64,000 bases of DNA from Scedosporium boydii (taxonomy: Eukaryota; Ascomycota; Sordariomycetes; Microascales; Microascaceae): positions 1-64,000 of the forward strand of contig NJFT01000014.1 in the NCBI GenBank assembly GCA_002221725.1, given 5' to 3'. The position numbers and the translations under genes are program-made. Shown piece after piece: positions 1 to 12,792 of the stretch (within the stretch, counting starts at the first letter, position 1; every line of letters starts with the position of its first letter). The notes beneath the pieces are model-generated. The model was not told the DNA's origin. It made no database searches and saw only the letters and a list, made by a program, of their open reading frames with translations.

Positions 1-1242
1 CCAAGTATACCGTTCCCGCCACCGTGCCCGCACTGGGGGTACTTCTCTTTACCGGCGAAATCTTATAGGAACGAAAAGTCCCTTTTTTGGTTCCAAACCA
101 TACTTTGGTCCCAAACCAGCCGCCCATGATGGTCAGAGTTACTATTATACTATAAAAATTTAAGCTACTTACTCTATAGCTCTACTACCCAGAGCCCCTA
201 ATATACTAACCGCTCCACTAGTAATAGCTATATTATATACGCGACCATTATCTACCTAATATAGTCTAAGAGAAACTATACTACCTTCTATCTATTATCC
301 TAGATAGCTTTTATCTTATTATAGTCTATAATAAATATTACCTACCTATCTAATATAAAGACATTTTATATAAGCTACTATAAGTTATAGTATTATATTA
401 TTATTACTTTAGGTCTACACCCAGGCTGGCCCGACTACATATATACAGCTACTAGTAGATACTCCTAGAACTACTAGAGCTATCTAAGCTACTTCTTTTC
501 TATATATAACTTCTACTAGCCCTATACTACATTAAATAGTATTAATTCTACTAGCTATATTATCTTCCTAGGCCCTACCCTTTGCTACTTATTTTTTAGG
601 TTTATAATAAATAACTACCCCACCCCTAGCTAGATTATATAGTCTAATATATAGCTTATATCTAGCTTCTAGCTAGCTACCTCCTACAAACCTACTATTA
701 ACTAGTTAAGTAGCTTTTCTACCTCCTCTACTAATCTATATATTATATACTTAAAATCTCTAATACTAATCTTTTTACTATAGTAGAATAATACCTTTCT
801 ACTATTATTAGCTTACTAGATTAATAATTGCCCGCCTATATACTTCTAGTAACTCTTCTTATATATTATCTAGCTAATTATAATACTAATAACTATATAT
901 AACCCGACATATATCTACCTCACCTACTCTATATAGAATATTAATATAGCTTCTAGCCCAACCTCGTCTAGCTCCCTCAGCCAGCCCTTAAAGTATAACT
1001 TAAGAAAAAATAGCTATATATACTATAGTAACTTAGCTAGTATACCTATATATAAATATAACTCCGCGTAGCTAGCTAGGTTCTACCTAACCCTAAATAT
1101 AGTATAGAAGTAAAGTAGTAAATTTATATATATATAGCTACTAATATACTATATAAATAAAGCTTATATAAATATAAAGATAGCCTAATTAAATACTACC
1201 TCCTCTCTACTATTCTAGTTCTACCTCCTAGCTTCTTTATCT

Positions 1243-1345
1243 TCTTCTTTATCCTCTTCTTCATCCTCTTCCTCATATAAGCTCCCGCTGTCGCTGTCGC
1301 TATTACTGTCGCCGTCGCCGCTACTACTACTACTACCCCGAGCTA
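1243..1345. repeat. Trinucleotide-rich microsatellite tract
   Basis: A CTT/TCC-rich run is followed by CGC/TGT/CGC triplets and then a (TAC)n-like run. It is one of the few GC-containing spots in the AT-rich block and may be a remnant of a low-complexity coding stretch. No function is apparent. Confidence 0.5.
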
Positions 1346-2600
1346 TAGTAGCTTATATATAATCTACTTTAGTAAAACTCCTCCTCTACCTACTACTACT
1401 ACCTTACTCTAGTTTATATACTATATCTATAAGTAGGCTCTACTACTTATCTATAAAGCTAATAGCCTATTACTTAAATACTACCTCACACCCAGCCTCG
1501 TATACATACTAGTAAAACCTTAAATACTACTAGCTAACTATATAATACTTACTTATTAACGCCTCTTTACCCTTATACCTAAATAGTACCCTACTTAGTA
1601 TAACTAGTAATATACTTACTAGCTACTACAGCGTCTCCATCAGCATACTATTAAACTATAAGTAATATTATTCTACTTTTTAATTAAAGCTTTTCCTAAG
1701 TTATATAAATAGTACTTACTTCTAGACAGCACCCTTATCTTCTCCACCTTATCGCCACCACTACTACTCTATTACCAGCCTCACGCCCACCTACTTAGCG
1801 GCCCCGTACACATCATTTAGGTCCTATAACCTAAAATATAAAACCTATTATACCCTCTTAACCTAAGCTAAATCCTAATTAATATTTTCTTTTATATTAC
1901 CTTTTTATAGCTATATAGTATCTTCTTCCTTTAGCTCTATTTTAAAGTTAGTAATTATCTTTTCTATAGTACTACTACTAATACTAATACTAACGCTAGC
2001 CACATTAGCTTCCCTAACCTTCCCTCCTCCTTTTATAGTCTAGTATTATATAAACTTCCTTAACTATATCTATAACTATAGCTATACCTTAATCTACTAT
2101 AGCTACTAGCAGCCCCTACTATCTACTAAGCCCTTATAGCCTACCTCCCTCTAGTACTATATAATATTATCTTAGGCTACTATTAGATACCAGCACTACC
2201 TACAGCTAAATCCTCGAAGTACCTTAAGTAATAAGATAGCTAAGCTTCTATCTAGCAGCAGTTGCACAGTAGCTAGGTTATCTAGCTTTATTATACTATA
2301 GTAATTAATAATATTCTATAAAGTATTACCTTTTATCTAATACTTATTATAGAAGTACTACTTAATATATTTTCCTAGACAGATACTAGTTATATATAGT
2401 TAGTAGATAAGTATATTATATTCTATAATAAACTATATATAATCCTCTACTATATTATTATATATATATAATAGGGTATTAGTAGTAAAATAATATCTTC
2501 TACTTTCTTTTCTTTCTCCTTTTATATTTTAAAATCTTAGTTTCTAATTTTTTAAATAATAAATAGACCCCTACTAGTATTAATCTCTACCTTAATAGCC

Positions 2601-2985
2601 TTTTACTACTTTATATAATACTTTAATAATATTATTTTTTATATTTTACTTTATTTTTTTTTTATTACTTTATATAATATTCCAATAATATTATTTTTTA
2701 TATTTTACTCTATTTTTTTTTTTTACTACTTTATATAATATTCTATTTAACTTTATTTTTACTACTTTATATAATATTCTAGTAATATTATTTTTACTAC
2801 TTTATATAATACTCTAGTAATATTATTTTTACTACTTTATATAATATTCTATTAATATTATTTTTACTACTTTATATATTATTCTATTAATATTATTTTT
2901 ACTACTTTATATAATACTCTAATAATATTACTTTTACTACTTTATATAATATTTACTTTATATAATACTTTAGTAATAGTAATTT
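2601..2985. repeat. Minisatellite, about 35-bp unit, roughly 9-10 copies
   Basis: The unit begins TTTACTACTTTATATAAT and continues through a variable ATTCTAGTAATATTATT part. Copies are head to tail with a period near 35 bp in the centre. Poly-T expansions lengthen the units at both ends. Copies differ mainly by single transitions. Confidence 0.8.
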
Positions 2986-3199
2986 TTTTTTTTTTTACTT
3001 TATTTTAGTTTCTAATACTTTATATAATTCTTTATTACCTACTTTAATAGTTTTCTACTTTTACTAATAGTTTACTCTCTAGTAAATATATACTACCTCA
3101 TATAAATATTAAATTATCTACTCTTTACTATTTACCTTAGTAACTCCTACTCAGTGGCTTCTACTCCTACTTTTCTATAATATATTTATTATTTCTACT

Positions 3200-4250
3200 T
3201 TACTACTACTAGCTTAAGTAACTTCAAGGTTTATAGCCTCTAGGTATAACCTAGGTAGCTCCTACCTATTTCACTTTACTTCTATATAATAATTAGCTCT
3301 ACCCTACTCTACTATTAAATTAATTAATTAACTACTATATAATTTACTACTCTATAATTTACTACTCTATAATTTACAGCCTCCTAATAGCTATAGCAGC
3401 ACCTACCCCTTCTACTTACCTTCTTATATAATAATTAACTTTACTATTAAATTAATTAAATTAATTAATTAATTACCTACTCTATAATTTATCCTTTTAT
3501 TTTATTCTATTTTATTTATTTATTTATTTTATTATATACTTCACTACTTTATAATTTACAGCTACCTGGTGCCTTCAGTAGTGCCTCCCCCTTTCTTTTA
3601 CTTAGCTTCTATATAAAGGTCGCTCTAGCGGCAGCTCCTGCCTCTCCTAGCCTCTATTAACTACTATAATTTACTATTTTATAATTAAACACTTAGCTAT
3701 TTATTACAGCCTCTTTATATATAGGTAGCACCTACCTATTTTACTTAAATATTCTATATAGATTCTCTTACTATAAAAACCCCTAAACTTTCTTAGCTTA
3801 AGCTAAACTCTTTCTCTTCCTCTTCTTCTTCCTCTTCTATATCTTACTATATCTTATATCCTACTTATATATTATATTTTAATTAATTAATTATATATTT
3901 CCTACATTTCCTATATTTCCTATATTTCCTATATTTTAAACTTAAGCTACCTAAGTAAGGGCCTCCCTTTTTAACTTCTTAATACCTTAGTAGTACCTAC
4001 CTCTTTTTTTTTTTTTTCTTCTTTCCTTTTTACCCTATTTCTACCTTCTATATAATTATCACCTAGGTAGCTCCTACCTCTTTACTAGCCTCTATTAACT
4101 TTCTATAATTAATTAATTAACTACTCTACTATTTATAGCCTCTTAATATCTTAGCAGCACCTTCTTTATCTTAATTAGATTAACTTTCTATATAAATTCT
4201 CCCTCCTACTATAAAAAACCCCCAACCCTCCCAGCCCAGCCCAGACTCTT
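3200..4250. repeat. Degenerate LTR-like repeat copies with TATA motifs
   Basis: Similar segments recur about every 330-430 bp: an AGCCTC..TAGCAGCACC motif appears near 3378, 3708 and 4138. A following CTATAAAAACCCC-type motif appears near 3770 and 4207, each ahead of a pyrimidine-rich tail. A TATA box followed by a CT-rich leader is what an LTR promoter looks like, but no boundaries or target duplications can be fixed. Confidence 0.35.
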
Positions 4251-4835
4251 CCTTTCCTATACCTACATTCTACATTCTATATTCTAATTAACTAACTACC
4301 TACTCAGGTAGTTTTTTTCCTTTCTTCTTTATACTTTCTTTAATTATATACATATACAAGGGTTTCCGCTCAAGGAAAATATAAGTACCTTTTATCTCTC
4401 TCCCTCTTTTTCCTTTTTTCTTTTTCCTTTTTCCTTTTTACTACTATACAAGGTAATACTAATAGACAGCCTCTCCCTCTAAAAGCAACTACAGTAGATA
4501 ACTTCTCCTCCCTACACCTTCTAACAATAATAATAGTCATAATAAGGGCCACCCTATATAACCCCTAGCAGCTAAAACCTACCTACAGCAGCATTTAACT
4601 AGAAGCTATTATTCCCACCAGCAATCAGGAGGAAGTAATAGTAGATCCCACCTACTCTCAATCTATAGTAATAATAATAATAATAATCCTTCCCCTAACT
4701 GCAGCCACTACACCTACTACAATAGCTACAACACCCACCAGGGCCACCAGGGCCACTAAAGCTACTATAAGCAGCAGCCTCTAACTATCTTACCTAGTAC
4801 TAAGTAACTTATTATATATAATAATACCTTCCTCC

Positions 4836-4902
4836 CTTTAATCTCTTAATCTCTTATTCCCTTATTCCCTTATTTCCTTATTCCCTTATTCCCTTATTCT
4901 TT
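4836..4902. repeat. 9-bp tandem repeat (CTTATTCCC)n
   Basis: About six to seven head-to-tail copies of a 9-bp unit with single substitutions lie within the AT-rich block. Confidence 0.75.
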
Positions 4903-6029
4903 ATATAAAGCTAACCTTTTTATCTAACCTTATAGCTTTATTACCCTCCCCCAGGCTCAGGCATATAGGTACTAGATAAAGCCCTAGAGCTACAAGGGCC
5001 TAATAAGCACCTAGGAGTCCTCAAAGTAGGCAGCTACTAGTTAGTAAAATTCTACTATAATACCTAGTAGTTTAATATCCTTAATATACTTAGCTATAAT
5101 ATACTATTTATATAAGGGGCCCTCAATAGCTACTAAGTAATTTCCTATTAACCCAGCTACATTAATATACTCCTTATCTAGTCTAGGAGCATGGATATAC
5201 CTTAAAGCTATAAGGAATATTAATAACTATAAAATTACAAGACTAGTTTTAACTATCCCTTTCTAACCTATATCTAGATCCCTAATAAGTTTAGTAGAGT
5301 ATATAGGAACTATAAGTAGAGAGACTACAGCACTTAATATAGGCTTAGCTAAAGCAAGTTGCCCTTAAGTCCCCCTCCTCCTCGAGGTCCTAGCAGTAGT
5401 AGTAGTAATAGTAGTAGTAGCGTAGGTAGATAATAACTACAGGGTCGAACCTGGGCCATTATAGGTATATTATATAATAATCTAATTATACTATAATTAA
5501 TTAAATAAATAGGGGGGAAATTTAGCTTTCTATTAACCAGGCTATACTAATATAGAAGCTAAGAGAGATTTAGCTATATTAGCATAATTATAGTATCTAA
5601 AGTCATCTTATAGTAGTATAGGCTTTTTACTAGATAAAGGAAGGTAGAATAGTTTTAAGGTATTTTAATAAATAGGATAAAGGATAGGAGGAATTTTAAA
5701 GGGAGGGGAAATAGTTATTAAAAAATTAGAAGTTTTTAGAGTCTAAGGTTTTTCTTCTTCTTTATATAAATAATTAAACTAGTTAAAAGTAAATAAGTTA
5801 ATTAAATTTTAATCTTTCTTTTATTACCTTTTCTATCTTTTCCTTTTTATTTTCCCCTTTCTTTCTAAGTAAGAAGAAAAAGGTATAAGTAAGTAAGGCA
5901 AGCCCTTAAATTACCTAACCCTACCCTTACCCTTAGCTAGGTAATTACTACTCTACTAAATTAAAGCTTAAGCTTTAAAGTTTCCAGGCTTTAGATAACT
6001 AACTTAACCCTCTAATACCCAGAAGCCTT

Positions 6030-6540
6030 TTTATAATTTTAGATAAAGACTCTAAGTATAGGTTCTAAGCTAAGGGCAACTAGTAGGCCTTTCTTTCTCC
6101 AGCATACTATAGCAGTATATATATATAGTAGGGATTAATTATTTACAAGGGCTACACCTTATATATACATATATACAGTAGAGATTATAAAGAGGTATAG
6201 CCCTTAACCCTTTATCAACCTTCCCTACAGGGGACTTTTACAGTTCCAGAACAAAGAGGCCACCTACAAGATAGCTACCCTAGTCTTAGCTAGGCGATTA
6301 TTACTTCTTCTAGTTTCTTTTTAAGAAAAGTATATATAAGGGATATTTACAGTTCCGGATAAAGACTCTAGATATAAATTCTAAGCCCCAGCAGGCCTAC
6401 TACGCCCTCAACTAAGCAGTTACAGCTCTGCCCGATTAACTAACGTTTTTAAAGCTTCAAGCAGCTAACTTACTAACCTACCCCTTAGGTCAGACCCTGT
6501 AGCTTTTACAGTTCTAGATAAGGACTCTATATATAAAGGA
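6030..6540. repeat. Dispersed short repeat family
   Basis: The motif GATAAAGACTCTA, usually preceded by TTTACAGTTC, recurs near 6043, 6357 and 6520, with a related partial copy near 6240. The text after it (TTCTAAG..CAGGCCT) is also shared between the first two. These look like decayed tandem copies of one element of unknown type. Confidence 0.45.
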
Positions 6541-7161
6541 AGGTATAAAAAGAATATAAGAAAAAATAAGAAGAATAAGGAAAAAAATAATAATAAATCT
6601 ATTTAACTTTTATCTACCTTAATTATTTTCCCTTTTTATATAAAGTAAAGTAAAAAAACCTATACTTCTACTCTACTACTAACTATAAAGCGAAAGAGGA
6701 ATACTTAACTTTATACGAACTAAACCACTTCTTCAAGCTCTTACTCTTTTACTATCTACCCTCCCCTACCTCCTCTTATTCTCTTTTATTATATAATATA
6801 TTACCTTAGCTCTAAAGTATAATATTAAGTTCTCTTCTTTACTTAATATATCTCCTTAGCTTTAGAGTATAATATCAAGCTTAATATTATTAATCTAGTA
6901 ATACCTTAATTTAATATTAAGCTTAAATTTTATTTTTATCTCTTTTTTTAGTAAATACTTATATTTAATTCCTACTTAATGTAATTTTTAATTTTCTTCT
7001 TTTTCTTCTTTCTTTCTTTCTTTCTTCTTATCTAGTAGTAGTAGTAATAGAGGTAGTGGCGGCGGAGGAGCTGGAGCTAGAGCTAGAGCTAGAGGTAGTA
7101 GTAGAGGTAAACCTAAACCTGAACCTGAACTAAGTCTACTCTTAACCCTAGATGATTTTTT

Positions 7162-7183
7162 TTAGGGTTAGGGTTAGGGTTAA
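7162..7183 (+). repeat. Interstitial telomere-like TTAGGG repeats
   Basis: Three perfect TTAGGG units followed by TTA lie inside the AT-rich block. A single CCCTA unit in the opposite orientation lies 12 bp upstream (7146-7150), and degenerate CCTAAA/CCTGAA hexamers lie just before that. TTAGGG is the usual fungal telomere repeat. The tract is too short to be an active telomere in this position. Confidence 0.8.
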
Positions 7184-7399
7184 AAAAGTTTCTAACTAAT
7201 AAGCGAGCTGGCTTAGGCAGAACTAATAATACTAGAAAAGTTATCTACACGGAGCCGCTTTATATAGGGGCCTGAGCGCCGATTATACTATAATCGCCGC
7301 CGAATAGTTACCTAGGATTTTTTAGATTTTTTAACTTCTATAGAAGGTTCTTAGGAGGCTATAGTATCTATATATAAGCTCTTATAAAACTTATTAAGA

Positions 7400-9330
7400 A
7401 AGATATATTATTTTAATAGAGACTAGAAAAATAGAAAGCATTTTAGAAAGCTAAGTAATTAGTATATAAATAGCTTATACTTTATTAAGTAGACTTTTTA
7501 AAACCCTTTAAACTAGAAATAGATATATTAAATTATAGCCTAGGTATATAATTAAGATAATAGGATAAGGATAGTAAAATTTACTTGGTAGTATTTATAT
7601 TAAAAAAGCTTAATAGACCTAAGTTATATTATATTATCCCTAATAAAGAACTAATAGTTATTATTAAAGTATTTAAAAAGTAGAGATATTATTTTATTAG
7701 AGCTAAGTACTTAATTATAGTATACTCTAACTATAAGAACCTTATAGGATTTACTATAATAAAAGAACTTAACTAATAATAGGTATAATAGGTAGAAGAA
7801 CTATTTAAGTATAATTTTAAGATTATATATATTAAAGGAAAGGAAAATAGAAAAGCTAATACTTTTAGCTAAAGACTAGACTATTTTTAGAAAGTACTTA
7901 AAGAAGTAGGTACTATTCTCTATTATAATAAAGAAGGAGACCTATAATAGCTAGCTATAAGCTATTAAATATAATAGGTTAACCTAATTATAGAAGAGAT
8001 TGAAAAATACTATATAAACCTTAGACTATAAGACTAAATATAAATCTAAGAACGAACTTAGATAATAGTACCCCTAAACCTTATAAAGAAGTTTATCTAG
8101 GCTATCTATAAAGTACTACTTAATAGGCACTTAGGAATTATAAAAATAATAAAGAAGGTACTAAAAAGATACTATATCTTATATTTTAAGAAAGTAACTA
8201 TAGAGGTTATAGCTAAGTACCCTTAATATAGAAAAAATAAAAGTCGACCTTATAAACCTTATAGATAACTATAACTAATACTAGTACCTAAAATACTATA
8301 GTAGAAGATTATAATTAACTTTATTATTAAACTACTACTATTAAAAGACCTAGCTACTAAAATAAAGTATAATAGTATTATAGTAGTAATTAATAGACTA
8401 ATAAAGTATACTTACTTTATATTCTATAATAAAGTAATAAAGGTACTATAGTTTACTAAACTATTTCTATAGATAGTTATAATAAATTATAACTTACTAG
8501 AAGAAATTAACTTAGATAGAGGTAGAGTATTTATCTTTTACTTTTAATAGAGCCTATTAAATAGAATAAGAATTAACTATAAGATATCTACTACTTATTA
8601 CTTAAAAATATAAAGGTAAATAGAATAAATAAATTAGATATTTAAGATATACCTATAGTACTATATTAACTAGGAATAAGATAATTAGATATTACTACTA
8701 CTCTTAGCTTAAAGAGCTTATAATATTAATATATTAGAAAGTATTTAAATATTACTATTCTATATAAACTATAATATTAAACCTAGGGAAGAATTTAAAC
8801 TAGTAGATATAAAAACCTAAGTAAAATAAGTAATCTTTATAGTAGATAAAATAAAGGAATTATATAAGTAGTTAATTAAAGAACTATAGTTTATTTAAGA
8901 AAGAATAAAATACTATACTGATAATAAGTAGCTTAAGAAACTAATTCTTAAAAGGGGAAGCAAGGTCTAGTTACTATAAAAGAAACTAGGAACTAAGGAC
9001 CTCTAAATTAAAACTAAATAACCTAGTAATAAGTTAGACTATAAAAAGTTAAGACTATTTACTATTAAATAAAAAATCTCAGAAGTTAACTTTAAACTTA
9101 ACCTACTAGAAACTATAAAATATAACCTAGTTTTCTATATTATACTTTTAAAACCTATATATAATAATATCCCTACTAAGGAATCTATTAAGGTAGAAGT
9201 AGAAGAAGATATCTAAAAAGCTAAAAAGGTTTTAAACTCTATAGTTGATAATAGGAAAGTTAAGTATTTAGTAAAATAGAAAAATTTTAAATATAGTAAA
9301 AATACTTAAGAACTTATTAAATATCTAATA
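7400..9330 (+). mobile_element. Ty3/gypsy (chromodomain type) retrotransposon pol relic
   Basis: Translated in shifting frames with many stops, this stretch shows, in order, an RNase H segment (7678-7890, with motifs resembling the VYSDHKNL and KGKEN blocks), an integrase zinc-binding and core region (about 8090-8950) and a C-terminal chromodomain (about 9190-9320, NRKVKYLVK followed by a stop where Trp is expected). RNase H to integrase to chromodomain is the order of Ty3/gypsy chromodomain elements. Stops fall where Trp or Gln codons belong, as RIP would produce. Reverse transcriptase and gag were not located. The element is dead. Confidence 0.75.
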
Positions 9331-10079
9331 AAGAGTTAGTAACTTCTTACTATATTTTACTAGAGGAACCTAGAGAAACCTTAAGATCTATTAATAAAGG
9401 ATCTAACTTAATTAATAACTAATCTAGTATACTAAATATACTAAGTAACTAAATATTACCTACTAACTACTACTCTTCTAAAAGTATAGACTCCTCCTCC
9501 CCTACTAAACCCTATATACCTTACTTAAATAAAGATAAACTCTTCTCCTTTAAAGATTTTCTCTATTAATAAAGGTAGTTTAAATAACTTAAGATCTTAA
9601 TAAGATCCTCCTCTACCTTCTCTATTACCTTCTCTACCTTTTTTATTTTAGAAATAGTCTAGGATACTAGAAGAAGGTTAGTTAAAAAGATATAAAAGAA
9701 AGATAAGGAATATAAATAAGAAGAAGTAACAAAAACCCTATTATTAGGCACCTTAGTAGTAATATAAGAACTATAGCAAGAAGAGCTCTATATAGTCTTA
9801 TACACCTTCTTTAAATAATAATAATAAGAACATAGTATATTAACTAAGGACCCTTCTAAAACTATATATTCTATTAAAACTTCTACTTTATATTATTTTT
9901 ATAAGGAAATAGGGTTATAAAAATAACGTTTTATAATATAGTCTAATATAGTAATTAGTATAATATTATAAATAAAGTAAGGAAAAATAAACTAAGGAAA
10001 GAAATTAATAAATATATAAAGGATTAGGGGCTATAGCCTATTTATAGGTCTTTAAAGATAAAGACTAAAGGAGGGGAAG

Positions 10080-10528
10080 TATTATATTATAAGCTAACTA
10101 AATTAGAGACCTAAAGGGTAGTTAGTTATAATAGAAAAGATAAACTATAGAGTAATATAAACTAATAAGAATAGAACTAATAGGACTAAAGGGCGGCCCT
10201 ATTACTCTACTAGGACTAATAGGACTAATAGGTAGTCTACTATAGTCTATAAGATAGGACTGAGCTTAAAGGATATTAGTCTTTAGGAGGGCTTAGAAAA
10301 GAAATGTCTATATAAACTATAGGTCTTATTATATATCTAGTTTATCTTTTAAAACTCTTTAGTAGTTAATATAAATAATAACTATACTTTATACTTATAT
10401 ATATACTTCTTACTAATATTATTATAAATACTATTTAACTACTTTACTTACTTTAAATAGGTACCTACTATCTTAATACTACTATATTCTATTAATTAAC
10501 TAGAACCCTAAGTATTAGGATCGTAATA
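10080..10528 (+). repeat. LTR-like copy A of the Ty3/gypsy relic
   Basis: A polypurine tract (AGGAGGGGAAG, 10069-10079) precedes the repeat start TATTATATTATAAGC. The end is AAGTATTAGGATCGTAATA. About 449 bp long, it closely matches copy B at both ends and through an inner section rich in TACTATCTTA. The canonical TG..CA ends would read TA..TA after RIP, as seen here. Confidence 0.6.
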
Positions 10529-11212
10529 TTTTATAGACTACTATTAGAGGAACCTAATAAAACTAAGGGATCTAGTAATATAGGATCTATTAGTAAGCTT
10601 TAATTAATCTCTAAATTAGGGATAGAAGTAGAAGTATTCTCTATAGTATCCTCTTTAGCTACCTATTCTATCTTTAACCTAATAACCTCTAGTACCCTCT
10701 TCTTATAAAGCTCCTTCTTTTAATAAATCTTTATAATATAGGATAAGGTAGTTTAAAGTACTACTTCTACTTCTTGCTCCTCTTTTATAATATAAGACTA
10801 CTCCTATTCTAAATAATTAACTAAGAAGATATATTAGCTAGGAAAATAAGAAGAGAGGAGAAAGGGAACTAATAAGTAAAATCTATAATTCCTCTAGTAT
10901 TATAATTAGTATAATAAAGGAGGATATAGTAATTATAATAAGACTACCCCTCTTAGATAATATACTTATAAAGAATATAAAAATTAAAGTAAATTATATA
11001 CTTTAATATCTTAAAAGGATACTAATAAAAAAGAATATTATCTATTACTTAAGCTAGATATTTATAGTTTACTTTAAAAGAAACTATTAGAAAATAAGAC
11101 TTAGAAATATAAGTTAGTATAATAGAAGGAAAGATAATATAGAAACTTACTAAGAAAGGAAAGAAGATTAAAACTAATAGGTCTTTAAAGATAAAGACTA
11201 AAGGAGAGAGGA

Positions 11213-11651
11213 AATTATATTATAACCTAGCTATAATCTAGGCTACCTAGGATAGTAAAAAATAGTAAGATTAGAATAAGGTTATATAATTACTCCTTAG
11301 TAGTATAACTAAGTAGATATACTAAAAGTAACTAGCTATATAAAGAAGATATAATCGGACGATCGCTAGTAAAGTAATTAGGTAAGTACCTAGAAGGCGA
11401 TTATATACTAAAGATAGATAAAAGAGGTATCTATATAAAGCTATAATATTCCCTATTAGTCTAGTTATCTTCTAGACTCTTTAGTAGTTAATATAAATAA
11501 TACCTATATCCTATACTTATATATATACTCTTAACACCTATTATTATAAATACTACTCGACTACTTTACTTATCTCTAAATAGATACCTACTATCTTAGT
11601 ACTCGCCTATTCTATTAATTAGCTAAAACCCGAAGTATTAGGACTATAATA
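11213..11651 (+). repeat. LTR-like copy B of the Ty3/gypsy relic
   Basis: Preceded by the same AGGTCTTTAAAGATAAAGAC text and purine tract that stand before copy A. The start (ATTATATTATAACC) and end (AAGTATTAGGACTATAATA) match copy A. Between the copies lie about 680 bp that partly resemble the 9360-10070 stretch upstream of copy A, so the 3' end of the element looks duplicated in tandem or nested. Confidence 0.55.
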
Positions 11652-12792
11652 GTACTATAGAGGAGCTAAATGCTATTTTCTAGCCCGTATATTTTACAAC
11701 GATCCCGCTACTATAATAGGTAGATAGAGGACAGACTATAAAGGTCCTAAATATACTTATTACTTTAATAGTACTTTAGAGGGTATATATAATTTAAGTA
11801 AAGCTTAATATAGCTAACTTCCGAGGACGATTACTTACTTAGTATATAGCTTAAATATAGCTTTAGTTTTATAGATTAGTATTTTATATAGCTAGGTTTT
11901 AATTAAGGACTTAATACTAAATATTTATTAAATAGTATAGCTTAGTCGCCGCAGAAAGTGTCCCTATAAAGGATTTTTAAACTTGATTATAGCTATATCT
12001 AACTCCTAGGTATTTCTTATAGAAGTGTTAATAATTGTCTTAGTACCCTTCCCGAATAGCGCCTAATATACTTAAGTAATTAGCAATTAGGCCTGTCCTT
12101 TATCAAGTAGGAGGTCAATAGTACTAATACCTTCTACCTCTAACTCGGGGTCCTTAAAGCTATAATTAGCAATAGCTCTAAATATAGTAAAGTTTCCAGG
12201 AGCTATAATGTCGTCTAATATATTAAGAAGGTCGGTTTTAAGCCTACTATAGAAGCTTAAGATACTTAAGTTACTAGTAACGCTTCTCTAATAGGATCAT
12301 TAACTACTACTAGAGTCCGTAGCTACTTTACAACTAATTATAAAGTCTACCGGACCGCTAGGATAAGGTAACAACATTCTATATAGCCTAAGTACTATTA
12401 TTTATACTTTGTTTAGGAAATTATAATTATAGAAAGTATTTAATAATGATTTTCTAATAAAACTACTTCCTATACTTATATATTTTAATATACGTCGATT
12501 TTTAGGGGTCCCTAATAAAATATTATTTTAATAAAACTTAAGTAGTTAGTATTAGTATAGGCTAAGTAGTTAAAACTAAGCTTAATGCTATATTTAATAC
12601 TTATATATTACCTAATATAGTCTTCTTCTATTTCTTATCTACTTCCTTACGATAGTTATATATATAAGAGTAAAAGTATATATAATAAATAGATAGCTAT
12701 AAGAGAAGAAATAGTAGGTTACTTCTTAACTTAAAATCTAACTAATTTTAGAAAAGTAGTCCTCTAGGGATTTTAAATCTAGATAATATAGA

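Noticed and set aside
4370..4552. Minus-strand frame with a Lys/Glu-rich tail
   Set aside because: The tail is the translation of a CTTTTT-type simple repeat; no gene support.
5435..5456. B-box-like GGTTCGACCC on the minus strand, suggesting a tRNA
   Set aside because: No T-arm stem, A box or acceptor stem can be drawn around it.
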